Shown here: positions 23,015 to 35,100 of the stretch, piece by piece
Layout: each line of letters begins with the position of its first letter
How positions within the stretch are numbered: the stretch's first letter is position 1
Origin: Platerodrilus igneus
Lineage: Eukaryota; Arthropoda; Insecta; Coleoptera; Lycidae
Assembly: GCA_036346225.1 (NCBI GenBank)
Contig: JARFIW010001750.1
Location: 3,534,001 to 3,598,000 of the forward strand
DNA: 64,000 bases
Reading direction: 5' to 3'
The notes under the pieces: generated by a model
Databases searched by the model: none
What the model saw: the letters and a program-made list of their open reading frames with translations, nothing else
Told to the model about the DNA's origin: nothing
Translations under genes and position numbers: made by a program

Positions 23015-23568
23015 TTAAAATCTAACGTTATAACAAGATTGTGGGGGAAGGGGGATGGATAGGGTGAGAGCGAGAGACGAGAGTGAGAGAAAAAATGCGC
23101 TGAATGATATACCGTAGCTCACTAGTGATTCAAAAATAGTAAAGTATGTTGCTCTGACTGTTGTAGGTTTGACTTCTTTAGATACTCTTTTTATAACATA
23201 GAAAACACTAAATAATTTGTTAATTAGTGCAGTAGTGTATTGAACCCAAAGCAAAGATTCGTTGATAGTTAACCCTTGTAATTTAAAAGATTTAACATTT
23301 TGAATTGTATGGTTTTGATCAAAATAAATGTGTAAGTTTCTTTGTGAGAGAGCTGTAGATTTATTTATATTGTGAAGAAAATTATTAGTGTCACACCATG
23401 CTTGGATGGTGGTAAGATCTTTATTAATTTCAAGTTGTAGTGTTTCTAGGTTGGGTTGCTCCAAGTACCTAATGCTCGTATCGTTAGCAAAAACAATTAT
23501 TTTACCACTTGTGTTTAAACTAGTAATATTGTTTATAAATATTAGTGTTACAAATGTTATGATAGTTA
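23015..23568 (-). pseudogene. LINE reverse transcriptase fragment
   Basis: The minus-strand frame reads FINNITSLNTSGKIIVFAND, then QLEINKDLTTIQAWCDTNN and SFKLQGLTINESLLWVQ. This is the segment around and after the YADD box of Jockey-like LINEs. The box is FAND, so its second aspartate is lost. The end at 23015-23100 (low-complexity SLSSLALTLSIPLPP) no longer matches RT. The upstream side is cut at 23568 by the solo LTR. Confidence 0.8.
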
Positions 23569-24079
23569 TGTAACGGGCTACTGCTACCGCGTTTCTTTAA
23601 CTTAAAAACAAGTGATAACAAACGTCTTTATTACTCACTGTTCACAAGTCTAATTAACAGTATATGCCTTGTTTATAGATGTTTTCAGTCCACTTAACAA
23701 TGAAGCACTATTACACTAATGAATTTACAAGCACTAATATCTTCTTAAACTAACTTCTTTACCATAGGTCCATTAACAACACTAACACAACTATTTATTT
23801 ATACACTTCTATTTATTTATGTATACTACAAGCTGCATGTACATTAGACACAGCATATATCATTTATGTATAAATTCTTGAACTCCTAAAAGCTCAACTA
23901 CGTTTACTGTACACGATATAATTTATATTAGACATTCAAGTATAGACTAACTCTTACCGTACATTTGCTGGACGCGACGCTCTCAGCGTCGCTATAGTGC
24001 CATGTAACTCCACGAGTTTTTCGGCATGTTGAATTTCTTCTTCTGGTAAGTTGTGGTTTGTAGTTGATGTTGATGTTCT

Positions 24080-24125
<46 letters not shown>

Positions 24126-24611
24126 ATATTTATATAGGTAGGTCTGGATTCCAGAAGACCTGCTCCAGGAATCCTCTTGGTTTGGTGCAGTGAGCGGTTT
24201 CCCGGATCTTCCCCTCAGTTGTCCTCCTACTACACAGTATTCCGGATCCTGGGTCCACTGGCCTGTGGTTTTCGCCTAACAGGACTGACGGATGTGCATC
24301 CCCGACGACTTCACTTGTGTACCCATTCCTCGACACCCCGCATAGCTGGAGAACTCCCTCAGGACGTCACCGTTCTGCTGCCCACCTTTGAACGCCCGAA
24401 GGCGGTGGTCGGAATACGTGAGCTGTTACCCCATCGGAGTCTGTGCAACAACTGACTAACTCTTACATTCATAAGCGGCTTTATATATACCCTGAATTAA
24501 AGATATGACTCATTATCTAGTATTTTCTAGAAAAGTTCTGGGATCCTTGAGAATATGATGTGCCTCGGGCGTTTGTATGTTTGACGGGTTGCCTAATAGT
24601 GGATCGCAACA
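23569..24611. mobile_element. Solo LTR (1043 bp) with 4-bp target duplication
   Basis: Starts tgtaacgggctactgc and ends gatcgcaaca, so it has TG...CA ends. The flanking bases are gtta on both sides (23565-23568 and 24612-24615). It has no internal ORF. It contains a TA microsatellite and a GC-rich block (24136-24460) that contrasts with the surrounding AT-rich DNA. No second copy or internal region is nearby, so it fits a solo LTR left by recombination between the two LTRs. It cuts the LINE fragment at 23015-23568, and no LINE sequence was recognised on its far side. Confidence 0.75.
24081..24135. repeat. (TA)n microsatellite inside the solo LTR
   Basis: About 50 bases of alternating TA with a few interrupting T bases. 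Confidence 0.9.
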
Positions 24612-24872
24612 GTTATATATTCAGATGCATGCTTATTACAATCAAGTTCTTGCTACTTGATAAAGGTCAGTTGAAAAATTTAATATTAAGAAAAAATAAA
24701 GTTTGCGAACGTTTTTCGAGAATCACATAAGCATTAGCAGTCATTCAGACAATTTCTTTTGGTCTTAACCAAGCATGATTTGAAGACAAGACTAATGTGC
24801 ATTATTTAGTTCTTAAAAAGCAAACTTCTAGCCATTTGTTCTTTAATTCATGACAATATTCCTTTTCAAACA

Positions 24873-25160
24873 GACAAAGTTAAGAACAAAGAGATTCTAG
24901 AAATGACAGGAAAAGAAGGAAATATGCGGAAAACAGAAAAAATGGGAAAGATACTATGGTGGGACACATACTAAGGCACGAGGGAATAATGCGAAATATA
25001 TTAGAAGCAGAAAAAGAAGAAATAAGGGTAGAGGTAGACCTAGATTAGATTATTGCACACACATAGTGAAAGATGTGGGTTGTGGGAATATCAGAAAATG
25101 TGTAGGCTAGCTCAGAATAAAAATCAATGGAGGTACACGTCCAACCATTTCGCAGAAGGA
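24873..25160 (+). pseudogene. LINE 3'-end (RT C-terminal) fragment
   Basis: The sequence is homologous to 26190-26430 and 41900-42165: gttaagaacaaagag, then cacatactaaggcacgaggg, agaggtagacctagattagattattgcac and caatggaggtac. In the best-preserved copy (41938-42165) this encodes GRTRLNYCTQIMKYVGCGN, the extreme C-terminus of an endonuclease/RT LINE protein. Here it is full of stops. Three copies of the same tail occur close to the Gr exons. Confidence 0.75.
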
Positions 25161-25339
25161 AAACTTAAAGATGAAAAAGCTAATTGTAGTTAAACTTGAT
25201 ATTTATCGTAAACAACTACAGGTGTTGGTTTTGTAATATATTCTCAATAAATGTTGATTGTACGAAAGAAGTAATTGGGAAGCTATTGATTTGATAAGTG
25301 TCTAGTGGTGGAGGATCTTGGTAATCGTCAGATTGCTTA

Positions 25340-25962
25340 AGTCCCTTCACATACTATCGAATATCAGTGTAATAGGGTATATTTTTAGAGAACGATAGAA
25401 GGGAAAAGTGCAAATGATAAAAAGAAACAAGGCCTTGCTGTAAATACTCCCTGTATGTTTGTTGTGGTTTGTTTAGCATTCTTTTTAATCTTCTTTGGGA
25501 ATTAAACCACTCATAGTTTTTAAAATCTACTTTATTTACGTTTCGATCCATGACCAGGATCGTTGTCAAAATAATAAAAACTTCAAGTTTGACATTTATG
25601 ACATAAATTGAAGGTGACTTTGATTTATTGATGTTCGAAATATTTGGTTTGAGTACACTAAGCAAAAATTTTTAAAGTTTAAATGAATGATTGCCTTCAA
25701 TTTGTGTTACGGCCTGGGACCGTCTTTTTTTTTTTAGGTAGCCAATACGCTTAACGTGAAATCAGCTGATTAATTTTTATTGGTGAATTTTATATAAATT
25801 CAGTAATTTGGAAAACATTTTTTAACATGTTTCTATTTATACAATTGAGAGGATGGTTATTAAAGAAGTGTGCGATTGCGTTACCGTAAGGCTTAAGCAG
25901 TCGTTTTTTTATATTTATTTTGAGGGGGGAAAAAATTATGATTTAGGCTACCTCTTTGGTAG
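25340..25962 (-). mobile_element. Penelope-like element terminal region
   Basis: Bases 25810-25962 are the inverse of 1814-1965, which precedes the Penelope RT there (shared ctaccaaagtggtag-type motif, acttaagccttacggtaacg, and aagaagtgtg in inverse). The rest, to about 25340, contains the terminal motif with gatcgaaacgtaaataaag on the minus strand, typical of the terminal repeats of these elements. No RT remains. The element is 5'-part or terminal debris in opposite orientation to the copy at 1814-2880. Confidence 0.6.
25537..25568 (-). ncRNA. Degenerate hammerhead-like motif of a Penelope terminus
   Basis: On the minus strand: ttgacaa, then cgatcc-tggtcat-ggatc (stem II and loop), then gaaacgta. 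A hammerhead needs CUGANGA, stem II, GAAA and an NUH cleavage triplet. Here CUGANGA has two substitutions (one is a CpG-type change), while stem II, GAAA and GUA remain. Penelope-like elements are known to carry hammerheads at their ends. This copy is expected to be inactive. Confidence 0.4.
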
Positions 25963-26033
25963 ATTTTAACATTTAAAAAAAAAAGGCCTTGCTGTATTTA
26001 AAAAGGAAAAGTAGCTGCTATGCTCGAAAACAC

Positions 26034-26450
26034 CAAACATAGAAACAGTGAAGAGATTACTGATAGCATATGTGTTGAGCAGAGCACTGTACGACTGTGA
26101 AATGTGAACAACAGAAAAATATAAGCTTTTGAAATATGGTGCTAGAAACGTATGATGAAGACATTATGGGCAGATACAGTTAAGAACAAAGAAGTACTAG
26201 ATATAGTAGGGGATGTGGAAAACAGTAAAAACTTAGAGAGATAGATTAATAGGACACGTACTAAAGCATGAGGGAATAGCGCGACATGTATTAGAAGTAG
26301 AAAAAAATAGAAACAGAGGTAGACAAGGATTAAATAACAGAAAATGAAATATGTAAGCTGTGAGAATTTCAGAGAAATGTATAGGTTAGCTCAGAATAGA
26401 AAACAATGTACAACCAGTTTTAGGACTGAAGACCTAATGACGATGATTTT
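26034..26450 (+). pseudogene. LINE 3'-end fragment upstream of Gr exon, copy 1
   Basis: Degenerate RT C-terminal coding sequence of the same LINE family as 24873-25160. It reaches the family end (acgatgattttttt, about 26440), about 215 bp before the Gr start codon. It could contribute promoter sequence to the Gr exon by position only. Confidence 0.7.
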
Positions 26451-26664
26451 TTTTCTGTTCAACATTTATACAGTTTTATTAACTTGCACGCTACTTTAAT
26501 AAATTAAAACCTTTTTATCTATAAATCATAAACCTTCAGTCCTTTGAGAATTACAGCAAATTGAATTGCCATACCGATATATAATCAATAAACCTCACTA
26601 AGCATTCTTTTCAGTCTTCAAGTTTATGTAGTGCAGTACTAGTTACTCTTCGAATCTCTTTAAT

Positions 26665-27540
26665 ATGGACGATACTAATTTCAGAAACAACTACTTATGT
26701 ATAAAGGCATTGTACTGGCCTGGTGTTGTATTAACTCTACTTCCACGACAAAATGCCAGTTTCCTGCAACATATATGTCATGTTATTATTGTTCTTTTAA
26801 CCATTGTGGGTTTGTTAGTATGCACGATTGTAGATAGAGATACGAATGTACGGATCTCTATAAACGTTTCAAATAGGTTACTTATTGATAAGATACTAGT
26901 AACAGTGTCTGTGATATCTACAATGGCAACAATTTTATCTCACATATTAGTGGCTTTGCCCAAATTTAAAGAGTTTGTTTACATTTATACTAAAATGGAT
27001 CAACTAACAAATGGCCAAACAGAACAGGAAAAAATATTATTGACATTAATATTTTTCCTTGTTCATCTAGGCTTTGGATTCAATTTTACAAGCGAAGTCT
27101 TTACAGATTTGATATTTTTGAATGATCCTAACGTTATAGCATTTGCTCACCGGATTGTGCTATTGTATGCAGTACTGTTTGCTGTTAGTATTAGCTACGT
27201 TGATTTGATATGGATGAGATTAAAAATTCTCAATAAAAAATTGTATGCAATGACTGACAGAAGATTGTGGAAAATAGGAAGTATTAATATAATTAAACAA
27301 GAAAACCTAGGAGATCAATATAAAACAATTAGAGGCATTGAATACATGTTCTACTACTTGAGTCGTACAATAGAACTGTGGAATGATATTTTTGGATGGG
27401 CCATGCTGTTTATTTTTGTTTCATGCTTGGGCAGTTTTCTATTTGCAATTAATGTAGTAATTTATACTATGCTAGAGAGCAGAGTTACATGCCTTCATCC
27501 GGGTCTCTTTTTAAGTTCCAGCTGGATTCTTATTCCACTG
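26665..27540 (+). CDS. Gustatory receptor, long 5' exon (copy 1)
   Basis: Insect Grs are seven-pass ligand-gated channels with a cytoplasmic N-terminus that detect tastants or CO2. This 292-codon exon starts MDDTNFRNNYLCIKALYWP and contains six hydrophobic spans, roughly residues 37-56, 74-97, 124-140, 163-184, 242-268 and 280-292. It ends at the donor gtaagt (27541), in the middle of the sixth helix (WILIPL). Typical Grs have 370-420 residues, so about 100 are missing; the exon at 50236-50529 supplies 97 and joins in phase 0, giving 389 in total. That join would need a 22.7-kb intron crossing the copy-2 exon. Otherwise this copy has lost its C-terminal exon. Readthrough of the donor stops at 27627. 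No stops or frameshifts occur, so it may be under selection or recent. Confidence 0.85.
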
Positions 27541-27734
27541 GTAAGTTTTACAATAGTTTACTACCTCAAATTTTGTTTTTTAATTCTTGTTGCGGAAGTT
27601 GGTCAATTAGAAATATACAAAATTTAATTTTTTGAGAGCAGGTCAGGTCATATTTCAATTATTTGAATTTTAAAAGTAATTGAACGTTTGTCTTGAGTGA
27701 CTATTTTAATAACTGGTGTTTGCTATTATTATTG

Positions 27735-29440
27735 TAACATGTCAATTCACTGTTCTGTTACCATATTACATTGTGGTCCCATTTCCTTCAATATAAAAGC
27801 ATTATTTGTCTTAATTTTATACTAATACCGTTTACAATCACAAGTTATTTTTGATTTGTATAACATTTCCCTTTAGTATTATTAAATAATACACTATATA
27901 CATCGATCTTTAGTCTTAATTTAATATTCTTTCTTTTGTATAAATAATATAAATAATTAAGATCAGATGTAATTTTCCTATTGGTTAACCTTTGAATAAT
28001 GTCCATAAAATACACAACTGGTGTATATATGAATCTGTGTTTAGGATAGTTTTCTTGTTTTGTCCCTCTCTCAAAATGTGTGGTTATCTGCAAACCAGAA
28101 CAAATTTTCGTTTGTCTTCATATCTAACGGTCTTTTAAGCACATGCCGTTTTCCGATAAAGATGTCCTTTCTAAGGGCATGATGTCGTACCTGGTATGTA
28201 AAAGGTGTCTTTGCTTTTATTCTTCCTGACATACACAAAATATCGTTTTAGAATGCGCACAAAATGCTTATGAAGAAAGCCCACCTAAATAACTCATTCA
28301 AAATATTAATGAATGGTAAGCTGTTTATAGATAAATTTTTAGACTGTTTTTCGTGGCATATTGCAATATTTCGTTTTTGTAACACGTTTATTTTCTAGGG
28401 TCCTCCTGTAGCATATCATCTGGTGGCATATCCTTCAGTAGCACATTTTCTTTGGCGAAGTATCTAACTTACCTGTTACAAAATATTATCTTTTATTGTT
28501 CAAGAATGTTATGTCGACGTTTTATGTACCTTCTAAAATAAATTAAATGTCCGTTGATGTAACATGTGGCTTTGGAACAAAAAAGTATTGGCTCTTACAA
28601 ATTAGAAGTTTGAGGATAACAAACAAAATAATTAATGATGGTGTTCGTCTCAACAAACCGTAAGAAGATCCTATAGTTCTGAATAAGCCGTAAGCTCAAC
28701 ATTTAAGTATACGTTTCCTTTCATATATCTTGAATACAGGTACGAATTTATCTTATTTATTTTTGTGGCGGAACAATGTGCATGTGTTACATTTTGAATC
28801 TCAATTATCTGAAAAATAATGCATGTAAAATATAGTCATAAGTTTATTTATCGATTACCTTAACTAATTTAATATTATTTATGCTTTCCTATATAACCTA
28901 TTGAGTTGTAAACAGGAAAGCTTTCATGAAACCTTTTTTGTGCGTATTGAGGTTATGTTCAATTTAAATGTTTTATTAAAATTCTCTTAACTAATGTTAA
29001 ATACAACAATGCGTATTTATGATTTTGTTTTACTTAGAACGTTTAACTAGAAATCGTCTCTAAGTACAATAATAAATTTAGATTTTCTAATATCTTATCT
29101 GGTAGAATTTGAGACAAATTTTAAAATTATTAGAGTGTAGATAAATAAATTACTCTTAGTGATTTTATCATATGAAACTTTGGTTTTAAGAAAATAACGG
29201 TATGTATTTAATTTTTTTATTAATGTTATAAACTAAACGTCAACATATAAGTTGTATTAAGGTATTTTCGTTTGTCATGTTCTAAATTGCATCCTTATAA
29301 CTTGTCTGGGTAAAATTTAACCTTGTTCTCTAAACCCCTGAGATATAGTCTTTTGCAATCTACCGCAGCCACAAACGATCGACGCTAGTCCCGCCAGACT
29401 CTGTTGTACACCCATTCCTACCTGTAAAAAAGTAAGGGTG
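27735..29440. other. Intronic/intergenic; no gene seen
   Basis: No Gr C-terminal exon was found here on reading for its motifs (for example a block ending in a QL/QF helix). No other supported feature. Confidence 0.5.
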
Positions 29441-29454
29441 CATTATTATTATAA

Positions 29455-29985
29455 ATGTTTGAACTGAATCCAAAGTTAAGTTATAATCTGTGTAGTGATA
29501 CGTTACCCAGTATAATGAATTCGTATTTAAAGCAGTATTATCCTAGTTTTAATAGAACAAAAATAGCTACTAATAATCTTGATTTATACACATTAGAGGG
29601 TTACACATCATATTATAATAAAATCCAATCTAATAGAAATGATGGGGTAGTAATGTATGCGAGAGAGGACCTCACCAATAAAACAGAAGTAGCAGAAATT
29701 AGAAACTTCAAATTTATTTGTTCCATTATTAATTCTTATTCAGTTAAAAATAAAAAGTTTGCCATAAATGCTGTTTACAGGCCTCCTTCATCAGATAGTG
29801 ACCTGTTTTTAAACTATTTAAGTGATTATTTAGCAATACACTACAATTCGGAAAATGAAGTGTTAGTGGGTGACATAAACATAGATATCTTAGACGCTTC
29901 TGATAAGCAAAGTAGCATATACTGTAATCTAATGGCAGAATTTGGCTATGGGTCGTATATCAACTATTACACAAGAGTTGATAGC
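29455..29985 (+). pseudogene. LINE endonuclease fragment (copy 1)
   Basis: The frame encodes YYPSFNRTKIATNNLDLYTL, VVMYAREDL, FAINAVYRPPSSDSD and ENEVLVGDINIDILD, the APE-type endonuclease blocks of a Jockey/CR1-like LINE (YRPP and GD-x-N). It is homologous to 43490-44000. It ends abruptly about 29985 after NYYTRVD, after which the open frame enters unrelated sequence, so the 243-codon frame is a fusion artefact. Confidence 0.8.
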
Positions 29986-30820
29986 AATATTTCTCATACA
30001 GCATTCACCTTCTACACTTTTGCCTTATTTACCTCATTTTACTTATCTTTTTGCTGCCTATTAATTCTTCTCTTGAATTTATTGTCAGCCATATATCTGT
30101 TTATTATCAAACCTTTCCAATACAACTCTGTTGCTTTATCTAATCAATCCTGGCACCTTTTCTGCATCATATTATTTTGTTTTTAGCATTTATCTTACGT
30201 TGTTTAATTTCATGGTATTTGTTGTAACTTTGGTTGGAGTAACTCATTGAATTCTTATGATTGGTTTTAGCTGATGTTGAGTGGATGCTTTTTTCTTTGG
30301 ATACACATATGATACGTGGCCTATGCCATTGTAAGAAACAGTCCATATTCGCAGTTGCAAAACTAGAAGTTTCTATTCCATGCGTTTTCCTTCTGAATTA
30401 TTACAGTCGCTCACTTTATTGTATATGATTACTTGTTTTTTCTTCTGTTAAGTCATCAGAACATATAAACATTTTTTTGTTTTTATTTAACTTCATGGTG
30501 AGGTGCTATCGCTTTTTATTGATATCTTATCAAATTCTTGGTTGCTTTTAGCATATTGGGACAGTATGTTTGTATTTAACTGTTCATAGTTAGGTATTCT
30601 TGCGTGTTTATGGCGTTACCGTTTCTAAAAATTACCTTGGAACAGTTGGTTTTTTGTGTGAAGGTATCTGCAGTGATACTTTTAAGTTGTTGTTTCAACT
30701 TTTTGTCTGATCCTGTTATCGTAGTGGATGAACTCATTAGGAAGATGATCGTACTAGTTCTCATCAGAAATCTAGTAATTTTTTAACTTATTATGTGTCT
30801 TAACTTGTCTGATTAACACA
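29986..30820. other. No gene seen
   Basis: AT-rich sequence without supported features. Confidence 0.5.
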
Positions 30821-31580
30821 GCAGGTGGTCCTTCAGATCGATCTGAATTTAATAGGGACAACTCTGTACCTTCTCTCGGACGCTTGTCCAAAACTCTACT
30901 TTTTCTTACCCCGCTGTCTCCTTTTCCGCCTTATTCTTCATTCGGTAGATCTGTTCTTGTCCTGGAACACCCGTCTACCACATAAGAGTGATTTTTCCTT
31001 CACTCCAGACTACTGACTACTTTGGCTGGTTGAGTAGTGCTTTTCTATCCACCTTTTTCTATCGCTTTTGCTCAATGCGAGCCCTTCTTCTATTCTCTTC
31101 TACTTGGAAGTATCACTAGTACATTTCAAAATGCCTACCTCCCTCTTTTTACCTCCCCTATATCTCTATTGCCTTTTCATTTCCTTTAGTCACCGTGTGG
31201 TTGCGCGGGGGAGTTTTACTGACACCTGGACCACGTCTCTGGGAATCGTTCGTGAGGTCATGCGGTGCCGCTGTCAGCCGCACGTGGCCGCTGACAGTGA
31301 AAGTATGAGTGTGTGAATGTGTGAGTGTAAGTAAATATATGTATGCCTTACCAATGCCGGGTGCAGGTATGCACCCACATGCCTTTTTCCGGTCCTTCGT
31401 ACCGTTATAACTAATGGGCCTGCCTCACAGGTCGCTCTTCAAGGGGGTACGAGTACTTACCTAATTAACGACTTTAAGGAGCCACTCTCTTTTGTGTCTT
31501 AACAATGGAGGACGAAACGGCTTGGTTAGCTGGGAATTCTACGCTATATTTTCAAGTATATGGTTGTAGCATGCCTTAGC
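30821..31580. other. GC-richer unclassified dispersed sequence
   Basis: Base composition is clearly higher in C and G than on either side, with a pyrimidine-rich stretch (30890-31180) and two small hairpins: ctgtcagc...gctgacag near 31272-31298 and gggtgca-ggta-tgcaccc near 31358-31375. No frame resembles a known protein. It looks like the untranslated part of a retroelement, but I cannot name it. Confidence 0.4.
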
Positions 31581-32660
31581 GTGCTGGGACGTTTCGGATC
31601 CATCTATTGTTATCTAGTTTTATCTTAATATCTCTATCTTACCTATTACCTTTGGTAATAACTTGAGACTTTGTCTTACTTTCTTCTGCTGTTCTAACGT
31701 TTGGTATTTATAATCAGATATAGGAAATTTTTGAGTATTGAGTGAAGAAGCTAACCTTATGTTAGCAATGTAATTTGTTAGGTCAGAAATGTAAGAAATT
31801 AGTAAAATGGTACTGTTAGTAAATTTGTTAATTCACAACCATGTCGTTAAAAAGTTTTGATATGTATTGTTTATTAAGCCAACGTACCAATACATAAAAA
31901 TTTGCTAAAACGTATAGTAACTTGCTCTCTTGGGCATTTTCTTGCCAACGTAAAAACAGTTTAAATGCAATGCTTATGTGCGTGTGCACTTAAAAACTAT
32001 AACGTTAGCTTTAGTTATTGTATATATGTTAAGCGACTTGTTGCACTTGTTTTAGTGTAGGAAAGTGTTTTGTGCTCTCCGACAAATTTGTGCTGTCGAT
32101 TATAACTGCGCCACATCTAAGACTCGTGTGTGCAATTATAGATGTAGCTCGATAATCTTGGGACTACACATTCCGTTTCCTGGTTACTCGCAAGACTCGT
32201 TATCGGTTGAAAAAACCAGGTGGCGCCTAAAATAAACATTTAGTAGAATGTAAGTTAGTTTATGTGTAAGTAAGGCTCTAGACTTTAACTTCCTACCGTG
32301 CTAAAAGTCTTTTTCTTTTTTAAGATTTTTTCTTTTATGGCTTTGTCGCGATTGTTACATGCCAAAAATTGACAATGTACATGTCTTAGATTTAGTTATA
32401 ATTTATAAAAAATTCCCGCGTATTTTTTAAAATTAAAACTTGTCAACTTCCGTCATTCCGGACAGTCGCGTTTGCGCAAAAGGATGCGCAGGTGCGGGTA
32501 GTGTCAAAAGCGGGCATTAAGCCACGAGACCTCAAGCCAAGAACATCTATCTGTGTTGTGTGTGTCTTTTCTCTTTTTAGGCATCTAGGTAGTAGGTTCC
32601 TCTATCTTTACCTTCTGTTGTACCTCTACTTTGTGTTCCTTCATTCCTCTACGAGCATAG
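31581..32660. other. Unassigned; possible old LTR edge
   Basis: At 32218-32229 the string aggtggcgcctaaaa resembles a retroelement primer-binding site (tggcgcc). No matching LTR was found, so this is only a hint. The Gypsy element inserts at 32664/32665. Confidence 0.25.
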
Positions 32661-32664
32661 AAGA

Positions 32665-34328
32665 TGTTACGTTTATCGTGGCAGCCACGCTGGGCGCCAA
32701 ATTTATGCTACGTTGGCTCGTAGCCGTGCGTAACACGAAGAAATTCAAAGAAATAACCGGGCTCAATCGGAGATTAGGGGGGTCGTAGAAAGCAGACCAA
32801 CATATAAGGTACGCGGCTGTAAGGAGTTAGTAACAATACCTGCAATAAAAAAAATTAGAGTAGTAAACCTGAAATAAAGAAAAAGCATAGCATGCTGATC
32901 GAGCATAGATTGTTCAGTACTTTGTAGAATGTAAAAAAAACGGTTTGGATAATCTATATAATCTAACAACGGTAAAAGCAATACAAAAATTTTTAGTACA
33001 AAGTGAGGTAATATTGGGGAGTAGCGGAAACGTTTCCTCACACACCAATTAAACATAAATCAGACAAAATTTTAACAAAAAAAATAAATAGGTAAGCACA
33101 ATTGATATGAGTCATCCAGTATTGTTGATTCTTCTTTTTTTTTTTAAATAGCATGCAAGTCTATGGTAAAAGGTATCAGAACGACAAAGATATGGCAAAA
33201 CAACGGATAGATATTTAAAGTAAGAATAAGTAGGAAATAGTTCAACTTACAAAAGGTCCTTCAGTAACGCTTCCTTGCAATTGAAGAGTAGGATTCACGA
33301 TGTCCGGCACTAACGCAGCACTTCACCCTTGACTGGGAGGGTGTTGATGGAACTTATCACACGTTACCCTAATCACACCTACGTATTTCACTGGTGTTAG
33401 CAGCAGACATTATCACGCGACGGAACTATGTAGCATTGATAAATTTCTTGTTAATTCTATTTCCTGAGACAATAATTTCGAAATATTTTGTAGCACTAGT
33501 ATAATTTCAACTGGGACCAAATGTATATTATTTTCATAAACATCCAAAAAGCAGTGAGAAACTGCAACCAATACCTTTGTAAACCGGTAATCTGTTATAT
33601 TTCGCAAATAACGAAATTTGCGCAAACAATGATCTGTTTTAGATTCGTTGGGGTTAGAAAATTCAGAAACTACAGTATCAACTGTATTTGGATAATCCAA
33701 AGTATGCACTACTCTGATAAAAAAAAGGACCGCGAAACTAGATCGCACACACAGTTTAAGTATCAAAGACAAAAGCACCAAACAACCACAATGAGTAAAG
33801 CACGCGTATCACTAAAGTAAGTCCGTAAAATGTTCCGTAAAACACGTGCGTCGACCAAACACGTTCGCCTATCAACCATACTACTTCAATCGGAATTAGC
33901 ACTACACTTTCTACAGTTAATATACAACTTTTATTTCACAAGAAAAACAACTAAAATCGTGCCGTGCTTGTTCATGAACAATTCGAAAATTGTTACCGCA
34001 TTAATTCTCACTATTGTCAAAGCAAAGAAGAAGCAGTATTTTTAACGTAATTAATATATAGGAACCAAGAACAAACTACAACTACTCATCTGTTTATTCA
34101 ACTCGTTCTATTACAACCTCTTATCGTCTATTATCTAGACTTGTATATCCACATAAGCAACAAACTTTATACGAACGGCAAGACAAGAACGATGCAATCC
34201 ACTCATTATAATACGATGCATTCGCCTAAGGAGTTAATAAATATAAAATATAGAAATAGTAGTTACATAAATGCATTTACTAATTGGGAAAAAGCGTAAA
34301 ATGTTAAGCTATAAAAATGCACGTTACA
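32665..34328 (-). repeat. Gypsy 3' LTR
   Basis: 1664 bp, about 98-99% identical to 39855-41514. The minus-strand end near 32665 carries the conserved aaatttggcgcccagcgtgg block described under the primer-binding site. Confidence 0.95.
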
Positions 34329-34345
34329 GATTCCCCCCTAGCAAA
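34329..34345 (-). other. Gypsy polypurine tract
   Basis: On the minus strand the bases directly before the 3' LTR are ctaggggggaatc, the usual purine run that primes plus-strand synthesis. Confidence 0.75.
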
Positions 34346-35100
34346 ATAAAGACGTCGGGGTGAAAGAAAAAAAAACGACAGACAAGGAACCAAACAAAAA
34401 AATTTTTTTTTATGGTCCGAAGGAGCAACACCAGTATAAGAAAAGGAACATTTTTTTTAAAAGAAGACAAAGTCATCTATCGTAACCAACAACGACAGAA
34501 CAGGTAAAGAAAGTATCAAGTAAACACCCAATGAGGATTAAAGCTCTTAGCTACTTTCAAAAACGTCAAAAGACGGATGTCTCCAAAAGGGACATTTCTG
34601 TTCTCCACCTCAAAGAAAAGTTTTGGCTTCCCGCGGAGAAACCAAGAGGAAAGGAAAAAAAACGAGGAAGAAAACTCGTAGCAAACCAACTAGACGACAC
34701 AATTGTCAACCTCAAGTGTGCAGCAAAGAAAGAACCAAGACAAAGAAAAGGGCAAAGGCAAGCTAGTACACAATCTAGAATACTTCCAACTGAGGTAACA
34801 CAGATTCGTATGAAATGATTACTCAAGCAAAGTATGGCTAACAGACCTACAAAAGCGACCTATTCGAAATACCTAAAGGAAAAGAAAATAGATCTGAAGC
34901 CTACCTCAAGGAATGGATGTAGCAAGCGACTATAATAGTCAAATAGTGAACAAATGGTGGAACTAGCCAGAAGAAAAAGTCACGGGATGGGCTAGCTACA
35001 AAAAGATGAATAGGAATACGAAATGGGCGCCAGTGTTTTCTGACACAAGCTTATCAGAGAAAACACAAGACCAATAAGCCAAAAAAAAAATTACAAGTCA
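34346..35100. other. Gypsy region between pol and 3' LTR, no clear gene
   Basis: Open frames exist on both strands (34531-34818 plus, Lys/Arg-rich; 34566-34826 minus). They overlap and neither resembles an envelope or accessory protein. The plus-strand frame is antisense to the element. I treat both as compositional. Confidence 0.4.

Larger units (their letters stand above)
26034..27734 (+). repeat. Duplicated segment, copy 1 (LINE tail + Gr exon)
   Basis: Homologous along its length to 41741-43485: it starts at caaacatagaaaca and ends in actggtgtttgctattatt. Identity is roughly 88-92% by eye, in both coding and noncoding parts. The downstream flanks differ: copy 2 runs directly into a LINE at the attattatt, whereas here the LINE relative starts 1.7 kb further on (29440). 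Confidence 0.9.

Noticed and set aside
24130..24455. Overlapping frames on both strands in the GC-rich block as genes
   Set aside because: Both lie inside a solo LTR, have no recognisable domains, and are expected from GC-rich sequence with few stop codons.
29455..30186. A 243-codon host gene
   Set aside because: The first part is LINE endonuclease; homology ends at about 29985 and the rest is unrelated sequence that happens to be open.
32218..32229. Primer-binding site of another LTR element
   Set aside because: Only the short tggcgcc match is present; no LTR border or polyprotein supports it.
33413..34045. ORFs within the left LTR, repeated at 40604-41090
   Set aside because: They repeat because the two LTRs are nearly identical; frames differ between copies at indels, so no coding constraint is visible.
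34531..34826. Overlapping open frames on both strands between Gypsy pol and the 3' LTR, as a possible envelope or accessory gene
   Set aside because: The frames overlap on opposite strands, are Lys/Arg-rich or hydrophobic by complement only, and match no envelope-type layout.
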